From NCBI GenBank assembly GCA_030272155.1, contig CP126192.1:4436501-4500500 (forward strand): a stretch of 64,000 nt of DNA, given 5' to 3'. Each line of letters starts with the position of its first letter. The first letter of the stretch is position 1. The position numbers were made by a program, and so were the translations under genes. This document shows positions 1 to 11,304 of this stretch, piece by piece. Source of the DNA: Tetradesmus obliquus (taxonomy: Eukaryota > Chlorophyta > Chlorophyceae > Sphaeropleales > Scenedesmaceae). The notes beneath the pieces are model-generated. The model ran no database searches. It saw nothing but the letters and a program-made list of their open reading frames with translations, and was not told the DNA's origin.

Positions 1-63
1 TGTACATCAATCAACACCCACTATACAACTGCTCCATCCAACATGCTGCCTTTTTCTACCTTG

Positions 64-64
<1 letters not shown>

Positions 65-94
<30 letters not shown>
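65..94 (+). repeat. Intronic (GCT)10 microsatellite
   Basis: Ten GCT units end 13 nt before the CAG acceptor of the first visible VPS13 exon. The tract occupies the place of the polypyrimidine tract. Confidence 0.9.
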
Positions 95-96
<2 letters not shown>

Positions 97-109
97 CGGC
101 TGTGGCCAG

Positions 110-725
110 GTGTCAGTGTTGACGTGGGAGGGCATGACCAGCAGTGTGGCCAAGTGGCAGGCGCACCGCTGGCTGCACGTATGGCGGGGGCGGCTGTACC
201 TCACACCGGGCAGGGAGGACACGGAGCTGGTGTCCAGCACCGCCTACTGGATGGGCTACAGGGTGGTGGAGGTGCCGCCAGCGGTGAGGGGGGCGCCTGC
301 GCTGTAACGCAGTGGACAGAAGAGTGACAGCCAGGGATGCTGTTGCAGGACAAGCGGCGGCAGTCGGGACATGAGCTGCACTTCATCGGAGCGTCTGGCC
401 GTGCAGATGCTCCAGCAGCAGCACATGATCTCGCCCAAGCTGCTGCAACCTGCGCTCGGTTGGCTAGGACCTGTGTGCTGGTGCTCTGCAAGCTGCCTTA
501 CGTGCTTGTTATGCTGGTCTGCTCTGCGCCTGTTCCAATGTGCAGTCTGTGGGCGGCTGCGACAACGTGGTGGCTGTGGTGCCCAAGGCGGTGCGGGCGG
601 ATGCCGCCGCTGAGTGCCGCGACGCGGTGGTGCTGCGCGCGCCTCATGCGCTGGCTGCCAAGGAGCTGCGCAAGCGTCTGACCGCATCAGCCAGCCAGAT
701 GGCTGCAGTGGCGGGGCTGCTGGAG
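110..725 (+). other. VPS13: PH-like segment of VPS13 (exons 1-2 in window)
   Basis: The first two visible exons encode residues 1-118 of the window protein. The pattern is a hydrophobic strand with TWEGM, then KWQAHRWLHVWRGRLYL, a variable loop and YRVVEVPPA, and then, across the intron, VVAVVPKA with a charged C-terminal helix (AAKELRKRL). This strand-turn-strand-helix layout, with a lysine/arginine-rich RW..VW..RLYL strand, is typical of the PH-like domain that plant and algal VPS13 proteins carry between groove segments. Whether it binds phosphoinositides cannot be judged from sequence alone. The acceptor before residue 1 lies just after an intronic (GCT)10 tract. Confidence 0.6.
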
Positions 726-3700
726 GTGAGGGGCAGCAGCAGCACATAGGCTGGCAGTGGTTGAGTAGTTGGTGCGTGGTTCTGGCCATGAGAATGCAGC
801 TGACATGTGGCTGGAGTGCGGTGGTGGTTCAAGGCGCGTGTCACCTTCACCGATGTCGAGCAGTATTATTGTTGTACAGGTGAAGTCAATGAGCGTGCAA
901 TGCACAACATTGCGCAGCAGCTTGTGTGTGCGCCCCTGGTCACTCTCGTGAATGTGACCTGCTGCTCCTGCTGTGCCGCTCTGCTGCAGCTGGGTGACGC
1001 TGCGGAGCAAGACGCCGCTGTGGGCACCACCAAGGACGTGTTTGACGAGCTGTTCAGCCACCAGCTGCTGCTGCAGCTGTACGGCAGCATCAGCGAGGTC
1101 AGCCTGCTCATAGCGGGCAGGCAGCCGGTCTGCTGGTGGCCGCCCAGCGGCCTGGACGCCCTGCCCAGCACCAACAGCATCACCACGGCAGCAGGCTCTG
1201 CAGGCGGGCCTGGCAGTGCCAAGCAGCTGGCTAGCTTGCAGCCGGGGGATGCTGCACCACCTGATGGCCAGGGCCGTGAAACAGGCACACCTACGCCTCA
1301 GCCAGATGAAGGTCAGCAGCAGCAAATAAGTTCAGCACCCGCAGCCGGCGCAGCAGCTGCTGCGCTGCAGACAGTTGGCTCTGTTGGGGAGGCGCTGGGG
1401 CCCAGCAGCAGCAGCAGCGGGCCGCCCGCCATGCTTGTGGCGCTGGAGGATGAGGTGGACCTGGTGGCAGTAAAGTTCCAGGGTGCGCAGCTGGGCGTGC
1501 ACCTCGGTGGTGAGGGCTTTGTGGCTGAGGTGGCCATGGCTGCGCTGACCATGGACGACCTGCTGGTGGGGGCGCGCTGCCCGGGCAAGGCGCACATGGC
1601 TGAGTCCAGCATGGACTGGGAGCAGCAGCAGCAGCAGGAGCGGCAGCAGCAGCAGCAGGAGCGGCAGCAGCAGCAGCAGGAGGAGAAGCAGCAGCAGCAG
1701 GAGCGGCAGGCAGCAGCAGCGGCTGCTGCTGCTTCTGTTGATGCGCAGGCCGCAGGTGACGAGGGCGCTGCTGTGGGTGCGGAAGGTGAGGCTTGCATGT
1801 AGCTTGGTGGCTAGCGCACACAGACTATGTCAGCCACAGCATGACTGCAGCAGCCCTTGATGCAGCAGATGCAGCGATGTGTCTGTGCAGTGTCTGCTGG
1901 TTGCTGACAGTTGTGTGGGCATGCAGCAAGGTTTCCAACTACTACAATCCCCTTTCTAGAAGCCTCTGACCAGCTGCACTGCTGTGTATCTGCTGCCCTG
2001 CAGCTGCAGAGGCGCCGGATGCGCCCGCCACGCCCAAGCTGCGCATCAGCGTGGGCAGCAGCGCAGCACCAGGCGAGGCTGCGCAGCCATCTGCAACAGT
2101 AACAGGCGGCCCTGCCTCCCCTGCCGCTTCTGGTGCTGGTGATGATGAAGATGATGAGTTTTATGATGCAGAAGAAGGTGACCCTGGCACGCCATTAAGC
2201 CTGCGCAAGCGGCGATCCTCAGGCAGCAGCAGTGGCACGCTCGCAGCAGCAGTTGCTGACGCGACACCTGCTGGCGATGGAAGGCCTGCAGATGGTGCTT
2301 CTGGGGATGGCGGCACAGCAGCTGGTGCAGAGAAAAGAGCTGCTTCCGTTCCTTCGCATGAGCTTGCAGTGGCCTCACACGCGCTGCCGCAGCTGTCAGC
2401 GTCGCTGTCGGGGCTGGTTGGCGCTGGCTTAGATGGCGATGAATCCGGCAGCTTCATTGCTGCGCCCTGCTTTGCGACCGCCATGGCCAGCTTCAGCCAG
2501 GCGCGCGGCACGCTGCAGCTGGGCAGCAGGGCGCGCGACGGCGGCGGCAGCAGCGCAGGCAGGGCAGACACGCCGCCGCCAGGCACAGCCGCCGCTGCTG
2601 CTGGTGCTGCTGCTGCTGCTGGTGGGAGTGGTGAGGACACTGCTGCTGCTGCTGGTGGAAGTGGTGAGGGCAACCGTGAGGAGCTGGTGCGGCTGCTGTT
2701 TGCGCAGTACAGCCCTAGCAGCAGCGGCTACAGCGGGCTGGACACCGAGGTGGCGCTGGTGCTGTCACGGCTGGTGTTCTACTGCAACAGGCCCACCGTG
2801 GCGGCGCTGATGGTGTTTGGCGCTGACCTGGCGGCCATCAACAGCGCAATGGCGGCACCCGCTGACGCGCAGCAGCAGGTGCGGTGCGGTGCGGATGAGT
2901 GGTCCAAATATACGTGTTTTTTTGTGTTTGCTGAGCTGCCTGGATTTGTATCTATAGCATAATGCAGTTGTGGTGGGTGTAGTCAAATGCAGGCAGTTTC
3001 GTGTGATGGATGGGGCCTGACAATGCAGGCCACAGCGACGGGCGGCCCTCCTTGCCTTGCTGACAAGTTGCTGCCCTTGCACTGCTGTTGCCCCTGCAGG
3101 ATGGCAATAGCGGCGAGGCTGATGCAGCTGCTGAGTCTGCCACCACGGACAGCGAGTCAGTGAGCGACATCCAGCTGGTGCGCGGCGGGGGCGAGGAGCG
3201 CACACTGTTCAAGCTCACGCTGCAGGTGAGGACCAGGAGGGGCGGCTGCTAGGGACTAGCCAGGCAGGTGTTGTGGTGATGCTGCTTGAGCTGCTGTGTC
3301 ATTGTTGCAATCCTTGAAGGGACCTGCTACACTGGCGCGCCCTGGGCCTGCAGGAGCTATGCCTGCGTCATGTATGTCACCGACACCTGCACCTGCCCCC
3401 TGGCTATCCCTGCCTACTGCCTGCCTGCCTGCCTGGCGTCCGCAGGTGTCCAGTGTGGAGTTGCACCTCAACTACGAGGGCGATGTGGCTGCCCCGCTGG
3501 CGGTTGGCGTGATGCAGCGCTTCAGCCTGCAGCTGGACGTGCACCCCTCCACGCTGCGCCTGGCCACCAGCCTGGGCGACCTGGTGGCGGAGTACGGCGC
3601 ACTGGCCCCGGGCCACCCCAACAGGACCATGGTGGCGGTGCGCGACGCGACGGCCGGCAGCCTCATTGAGGTGCTGTTCAGGTGAGTGGCGGCTGGGCAT

Positions 3701-6700
3701 GGGTGGCATCTTAGACACGTCGATGCGTGGAAGAGGGCAGCAGCAACACGTGCAGAGGTTTAATTGCAAACCGCTGAAATGGCTGTGCTGGTGTGCCTGC
3801 TGCCTCGCTGCAGGATGCACTCGCTGCAGGAGTCGTTCAGCGAGGGCCGTGTGCCTGGCGGCAGTCAGTTCATGAGCGTGGTGGCGCGGCTGTCCACGGT
3901 GCAGGTGGTGTTCATGAACCGCTTCCTGACAGAGTTCTTGGACTACCTGGCAGGTGGGGGCGGGGGGCCCCGGGGTGCTGACGGGTTGGCTGGCTGGCTG
4001 GATGGTTGACTGGGCTGCTGAATGGCGGCTGCGGCAGCAGGGAGTAAGGGGACACTTGCAAGCAGTGTTTTTTTGCTGTGTAAGGCCGCTGCCGTGGACC
4101 ACAAGGCTCTGCTCCTGGGCGTGGGTTGTGGTGGCGTAGACGAGGCAGTGATGCTGCGTGCAGGGGGAGGAGCTGGGGTGCACTGTACAGTTGCATGCAT
4201 GCATCAGTGATCTCCCGCAACCTGCCATGCTGTGCGGGGCCGTTGCTGACTGGCTGTTGTCGTGTCATGCCTTCCTGCCCCGCCTGTGCTGCAGCGATGC
4301 TGGCCATGCAGGCCAAGCCCATCCAGCCAGAGCAGCCAGGGACAGCGGAGCCGGAAGCAGATGCACAGGCAACTCAGCAGCAGCAGCAGCAGCAGCAGCT
4401 GGCGCCGCAGCGCCAGTCGTCGCAGCCAGCAGCATCAGTGCTGGCCGCTGCTGCACGCGCAACAGGCCAGCCTGATGCCAGCACCACTGCTGCTGCTGCC
4501 GCCAAGCCGCTGGTGCTGCTGCTGGATGTGCACCTGGACGCCCCCGTGCTGCTGCTGCCGCTCAACAGCGCCAGCGAGGACCGGCTGGAGGTTGACCTGG
4601 GCACGCTCACGCTGGCCAACCGGGTGCTGTGGGAGATGCGCACCGAGCAGGACAGCCAGAAGCTGCTTGTGGACGAGATGCAGGTGGGGCTGCGGCGTGG
4701 CAGCGTCGCTGGGGTGGTTGGGTGAAGCGGGCCACATGGAGTGTGCTGCATGAGCTGCATGCAGGAGCATTCAGTCAGAGGCTAATTAGTTATGTGCGTG
4801 ATCGCTGCTGACATGCAGCACCCTGCACAGTGGTTTTCCCCATCATTGGACACTGATGTAGTGCCGTAGGCTGCTTGCCTGCTGACACATCCTGTGCTGC
4901 GCCGCCTGTGCAGATCACGCTGCAGAAGGTGGCGGGCTGTGTGGTGGAGGGCGGCGTGCGCGGCCGCAACGTCATCCGCGACATGGCGGGCGGCGTGCAG
5001 GTGGACGTGCGCCGTGCACTGCATGCGGAGCCGCTGCCGCTGCCGCCCATCACCACTGCCGTGACCGTGCCCAAGCTGCGCGCCTCACTGCTGGACAGTG
5101 AGTACGCGCTCATCCTGGCGGTCATGGCAGGCAACTTTGGCGAGGCTGCTGAGCCACCACGCACCATCGCCTGGCTGCACCAGCAGCTGCTGGCAGACAA
5201 GGGGCCAGCAGCACCGCCAGGGGCTTCCCCAGCATCTGCTGACGGCACAGCTGCGGCAGGAGCTGCGGGGTCAACCACAGCAGGTGACAGCTCTGGGGCA
5301 GCAGCAGCTGCAGGTGCGGCTGGCGAGTCTGATGCGTCGCTGAAGCGCCAAGTGGTGCGTGACTTCTCCTGCACGGCCAGCAGCCTGCTGGGCCTGCTGT
5401 GTGACACCACCACCGTGAAGACCACAGTCAGCATCGGGCAGGCCTCGCTGATGCTGTACAATAAGCAGCAGGGCGGGGTGCCGCCCAGCCCGCTGGGCAG
5501 CGCCGAGTTCAGCAACCTGTGGGTGGCGGTGCAGCTCACGGGGGCCGGCAACATGCTGCTGTCGCTGTCACTGCCCAGCGTGTGCGCCAGGGACCTGCGG
5601 CCCGGCGTGCCCAAGGTGGGTGTGGGGTTGCGCCTGATCAGGCCTGCACACATGTAAAGCATGCACTGCTGCGAGCCTGATCAGGCCTGCACACATGTAA
5701 AGCATGCACTGCTGCGAGCCTGATCAGGCCTGCACACATGTAAAGCATGCACTGCTGCGAGCCTGATCAGGCCTGCACACATGTAAAGCATGCACTGCTG
5801 CGAGCCTGATCAGGCCTGCACACATGTAAAGCATGCACTGCTGCGAGCCTGATCAGGCCTGCACACATGTAAAGCATGCACTGCTGCGAGCCTGATCAGG
5901 CCTGCACACATGTAAAGCATGCACTGCTGCGAGCCTGATCAGGCCTGCACACATGTAAAGCATGCACTGCTGCGAGCCTGATCAGGCCTGCACACATGTA
6001 AAGCATGCACTGCTGCGAGCCTGATCAGGCCTGCACACATGTAAAGCATGCACTGCTGCGAGCCTGATCAGGCCTGCACACATGTAAAGCATGCACTGCT
6101 GCGAGCCTGCAGTGGACGGCTCCTTGAGGAGGGCTGGCGGGTTTGCCAGGCCGGTGGAGCAGCCAGGTGCTGTAATCTCCTCTTGCTGCAGGCATGTGTG
6201 ACGCTGTGCTGATGAATGCTTCCGGCTGTGGTTTGTTGCCGAAAGCAGCACTGTATGTGTTTTGGCAAACCCAATCATAGCGGCCTGTTGCTGTCTTCCT
6301 GCCCTGAACGTGGTCGCCTGCTCTGCAGGAGGCGTCGCTGGTGCTGTCCACAGCTGAGATCGGCGCCTCAGCCAACCTGGGCACCAGCCTGGCAGGCACA
6401 GGCGCAACACCCCTGCCTGAGGCATGCCCCCGCCAGCAGCCCACCAGCAGCACACCAGCAGGCAGCAGCAGCAGCAGCAGCCCCTCTGGCCTGCTGCCCT
6501 CGCTGCTCACGCTGGAGTACAGGGTGATCAACAGCATCGGCCCTGCGCCAGCCGCCGCGCTGCAGGTGCGGCTGCAGCGGCCCACGCTGGTGCTGGACGT
6601 GGGCTTCATCATGCGCCTGCTGCACTTTGTGGCGCCAGGCGCGGGCCTGCAGGGGCCAGTGCCGCGCGCCTACGACACCCGCGAGCTGCACCTGGGGCCG

Positions 6701-9700
6701 CAGCCTTATGCAGCAACAGACCACCTGTGGCTCAGCCCTGAGTACAGGCTGATTGCTGATGCACCTGGCCTGGTTGAGGCTGTGTATGACGGCCAGGGCC
6801 ACGCCCTGGTGCTGCCTGAGTGCGTGCCGGCCATTGAGCACGTGCCGCTGATCGTGGTGGGGCGCGGCAAGACGCTGCGGCTGCGCAACGTGCGCGTGGT
6901 CAACCGGCAGGCGCTGGCGGGGGTGCTGCTGCTGGGCCCTGGGGGACGGCTGCTGGCTGAGGAGGCTGATGGCGTGAGCTGGCACGGCCCTGAGGAGCTG
7001 CCCAGGCTGCGCAACAAGGCCGGCAGGTGCGGTGGGATGCGTGGTCAGGCGGGGCGGCAGGACTTGCGCAATGCTTGTTGCGCCTGCAAGCGGGAAGTCC
7101 AAGTTGGTGGCTGTGGTGCAGGTGCTAGGTCCTATCTGTGGTTGGGTGCATGTTCAGACGCACTTGTTCCAAGGCTTGTGTGCTGGGTGATGCAGGCACA
7201 TCGCTTGCATGATAGTTGCATGCATCTGTGCCCGCATGGCCTGCTGTGTGCGCAACATGCTCAGTATCGCGCAACATGCTCAGTATCGCGCCGAGAGACC
7301 CACATGCACCCTGCTTGCCCACCCTCGCCGCCGCCTGCAGGCACATCTTCAGCCGCAAGGGCGCTGGCGGCCACTCCTCTAGTGGCCAGCAGCCAGCAGC
7401 GCCGCCAGCAGCAGGCAGCATGGACATCAGCCTCAACGCTGTCGGCGCTGCGCTGTACCTCATTGACGCACACACAGGAGCAGACCGTCCGGCAATGCAG
7501 GAGACAGCTTCTGGCAGGGCCTCTCCTGCTGCTGTTGGCACCACAATACCTACCAGCACTGAGCAGCCAGAGCTGTTGCAGCAGCAGCGCCCAGGCAGTG
7601 CTGACAGCAGCAGCAGAGGCTGCTCAGGGTGTGGTGCCGCTGAGGAGGAGGCGGATGAGGGCGTGGCTGCTGCTGCTGGCGGTGGTGATGGTGGTGGCCG
7701 CAGTGCTGAGATGCTGCGCATGCTGGGGCTGTACCTGGACCTGGCGCTGGACATGCACATGCAGGTGGGTTGCAACACGCGGTGATGAGGGCAGACCGCC
7801 ATGATACATGCGTTGGATAACTATGTCGTTGTTATGTTGTTATGACAGCAAGGCTCTATTTGCACACCAATATGTGTCTTGAAGCTGGCTGGCTACAGTG
7901 TCAGCAGTTGCCCCATGTCTGTGCCGTATGGCTTTTAGATGGCAGCTGCTGCTGTGAACCGTGGCTGCTGCCGCTGTTGTCACTTCCGCTGCCACCCCAT
8001 AAGCAGGACGACTCCTCGCACATCACCACGCAGCTCAAGGGCCTGGCGGTCAAGGCGCAGTCAAGGCTGCTGGAGGACGCAGCAGGCGGCACACCCGGCA
8101 CAACAGACAGCATCGACGGCCCCACCAGCAGCAGCAGCAGCTACCGGCCGCGTCTGACTCAGGAGGTGGCCACCAGCATCCTGGAGCCGTGTGATGTGCG
8201 GCTGGTGCTCAAAGGCAGCGCCGCGGTGCAGGACGTGGCGCTGGAGGTGTCCGCGCTGCAGCTGCGCATGTCACCGGACGTGATGCAGCTGCTGCTGCAC
8301 CTGCACAAGGTGCGCAGCGGGGGTGCTGCTTCTGATCACTGGCAACGCAATCGAGTTCGTAGCGCTCCACCACTGCCAAAAACTAGCCAAACCTGCAGCA
8401 ACTTCCGTGCTGGGATTGGGTAGCATTGGCCACCTTGCTGCACCCTTGAAGCTGCATGCTTGCATGTCAGTGTCTGTGCTTCTGTTTGTTGCTCGCAGGT
8501 GGTGTGGGAGCCGCTGGCGGTGCCGCCTGCCGACCAGCCACTGGCGCGCGTGGACCGCTTCGGCTGCCTGTGGAGCAGCCACGCTGCGCCCGAGGTCACC
8601 GGCGCTGCGGGGCTGAGCTATGCGACTGCGGGCGCTGGCGGCGTGGACGTGGTGGGCAGCGACAAGGGCGTCACGCTGTGGCGGCCGCAGCCGCCGGTGG
8701 GCTACGCCATCCTGGGCGACGTGCTGTCACCAGGTGGGTGGCGCACAGCACAGAGGCAAATTCCTTTTCAAGCCTGCCCAGCCTGGCATGTGTTCTGCAA
8801 GCGCTGTGTGTTGCTGTGCCTTCCGTAACCTGTATTCTACAATCAATTCAGCGTGCTCTGCTGTGCACTTCACCACCGCCGTCCTCCCTGCTGCGCTGCA
8901 GGCCACAGCCAGCCTGACCACCAGGTGGTGGCTGTGGCCATCAACAGCGGCCTGGCCACGCACCCGGTGGGTTTCGCCCTGGCCTGGGAGTCAGCAGGGG
9001 TCAGCCTGTGGAGGCCGCTGCCGCCACCCGGCTACGTGGCCCTGGGCTGCGTGGCATCACTGGCGGCAGCTGGCGGGGGCAGGGCCTCCGCACCTGGCGA
9101 CGCATCGGGCCCTGTGCCCCCGCCGCTCAAGTCGTGCGTGGTGGTGGCGCGGCAGGTGGCGGTGGAGGCGCTGCTGGCAGAGTGCATGCTGCTGTGCACG
9201 GCCGGCAACCTATGGTGCATCCAGAACAGCGCCGGCACCTTTGAGGTGGCGCCACCGGACGCACACAAGCCGCAGGTACGGGCTGAGGGCTGGGCTTTGG
9301 TGCAGCAACGCGCTGGGCTGATCAGCAGCGTAGCCTTTCTTCTTTCTGTGCGCAGGCAACCGGCATTGCTCCTTTGGCGCATGTTGTGCAGAACATGCCG
9401 CTTGGTTTTTCCTTGTTGGGGCTGAACCACGGCTGCAACCTCTTGCTCCCGCAACAATTCAGATTGCGCCCAGCCCCTGTTGTCACCGCTGTCATCACCT
9501 TGCTGCCGCCAGGTGCCCCTGTATGACCTGCGCTCGCCGCTGGGCATAGCCCCGGCTGCCCTCAAGCCGCTGCACCAGCCAGCCGCCAGCAGCAGCATGC
9601 AGGGCATCAGCCCATTTACCTACAACCCAGCGCCACCCAGCCTGCAGGCTGCGCGCGTATTCGCCGCACAGCGTGCTGTGTTGCGGGCCAAGGTGGCACG

Positions 9701-11254
9701 GTCGGGACAGGTGAGACGCAGCAGTGAGTTGCGCTGCTTGACTGGTGAGACGCAGCAGTGAGTTGCGCTGCTTGACTGGTGTAGATTGTTGACACACACC
9801 ACACAGTCAGTACTGCCGTGCAGGCACTGCACGTCAGTGACCTGCGTCAGTGACTTGCTCATAGCGTTTGTTCAGTTGCCTTCTTGCACGTGTGCCGCAC
9901 AACCGATATCCTGTTTTTACGTGTGGCGCACGGTGTGACAGGACCGTAGATACCAGCTTGCTTGCCCCGCTGCGCTGCCGCAGGTGACGACCACCGTGGA
10001 GTTTGCGCGCATCTGGTGGGACAAGCACGCCAAGCACCCCTCCATGACCAAGGTAAGCTTCTGGAGGCCGCTGCCGCCCCCCGGCTATGTCATCCTGGGC
10101 GACTGCATGGTGCCAGGGCTGTACTGCCCACCCCAGAGCGTGCTGGTGGTGCGCGACACTGACCCCTCAGAGGTGGTGGAGGGCCGCCCCGCATTGCTGG
10201 CACGGCCCCTCAAGCTGCTGCAGGTGGGGCGCGGCGTGCTATGAGCACTTCCAGCCATGCATGCACCAATGCTTGCAGGACAGGCTGTCAGCGGATGTGA
10301 CAGCGAAAGGTGCTGCGCCAAATGCGTTTAACTGCCGGCCAACAGCTACTTTGGGCATGTTGCTCGCCTCTACATAACAGCCAACTGCTCGCACCGCTGG
10401 AGTCCAGCCAGCCATCAACACCAGCTGTCAGCTGCATGCAGTCTCATCAACACCTGTGTGCTTGTGCTGCAGGTGTGGCAGGACGGCCACAAGCGCTCCC
10501 GGGGCGACCCCAACTACCTCACACTGTGGAGGCCCATCGCCCCCGCAGGCTACGTGTCCATGGGCACCCTGGCCAGCCTGGGGGGGCGCGAGCCGCCCAG
10601 CTACAGCGCGGTGAGGCAGCAGCATTTCAGCTAGTTCACAGCAGCAGCTGGCGCATGGAACCTGCCTTGCCTGTGGTGACACCAAGATTCAGTGCAGCGT
10701 TGGTGCTTTGTTGCAGGATTTTCTTGCTGCGCAATGCCGTGTATCAGCTTGACCTCCCCAGTTGTCACATGCTGCTGCTGACGGCTCCACTCTTGTTGTC
10801 TCCGATACACGTGCCTGTGCTGCCCGGCCGCTGCGGTGCAGGTGCGCTGCGTGCGCGCTGACATGGCGAGCCGTGTGGAGCTGCAGGCCAGCGACCCCGC
10901 GCTCATCTTCTACCCCTACAAGACCCGCCCCGCGCTGGGCGGCTGGCTGGCTGACGAGCGGGCCTCCTCCTTCGTGGTGATCAGCCATGACGGCAGCCCG
11001 CAGCTGCTGGAGGCATTCCGGCTCAAGGAGCTGGAGGAGGCAGGGGGGCAGCAGCAGCAGGAGGCGGCTGGCAAGGCAGGACAGCAGCAGGGTGAGAGCT
11101 GCCACAGCTGCAGCCCACTATGCCTGCCGCATCATGTTGGTGACTGAGAGTAGATGGGAGTATTGATGGCTGCAAAAGCAACAACACACAGCATCTGTGA
11201 TGAGCCAGCATGCAAATGGGTCCTGACTGTAACCATATGTGTTCAATTTCCTTC

Positions 11255-11304
<50 letters not shown>

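Larger units (their letters stand above)
3100..7764 (+). other. VPS13: VPS13 groove-forming repeat segments (exons 5-11)
   Basis: Exons 5 to 11 encode residues of about 674-1578 and carry the VPS13 middle-region pattern of repeated beta-strand blocks. These include VSSVELHLNYEGD, HPSTLRLATSLGDL, the block FMSVVARLSTVQVVFMNRFL with EFLDYL (which matches the conserved VPS13 LxxVxVVFLxRFxxExxxY element), PLVLLLDVHLDAPVLLLPLN (a 'D.P.I..P.NS' element), DLGTLTLANRV and TVPKLRASLLDSEYALILAVMAGN. Strands alternate hydrophobic and polar residues, as expected for the lipid-conducting groove. Ser/Ala/Gln insertions coded by CAG/GCA runs sit in loops (about 4376-4500, 5200-5330, 6450-6490, 7370-7660) and probably do not disturb the rod. 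Confidence 0.75.

Noticed and set aside
1291-1821. Minus-strand open frames rich in Ala, Cys, Gln or Leu across the VPS13 exons
   Set aside because: They are shadows of CAG/CTG-rich coding DNA with no conserved motif, while the plus strand has a phase-consistent exon chain.
10053-10058. GTAAGC as a splice donor inside exon 16
   Set aside because: The frame continues straight through into FWRPLPPPGY, a conserved VPS62 motif, so splicing here would remove it.
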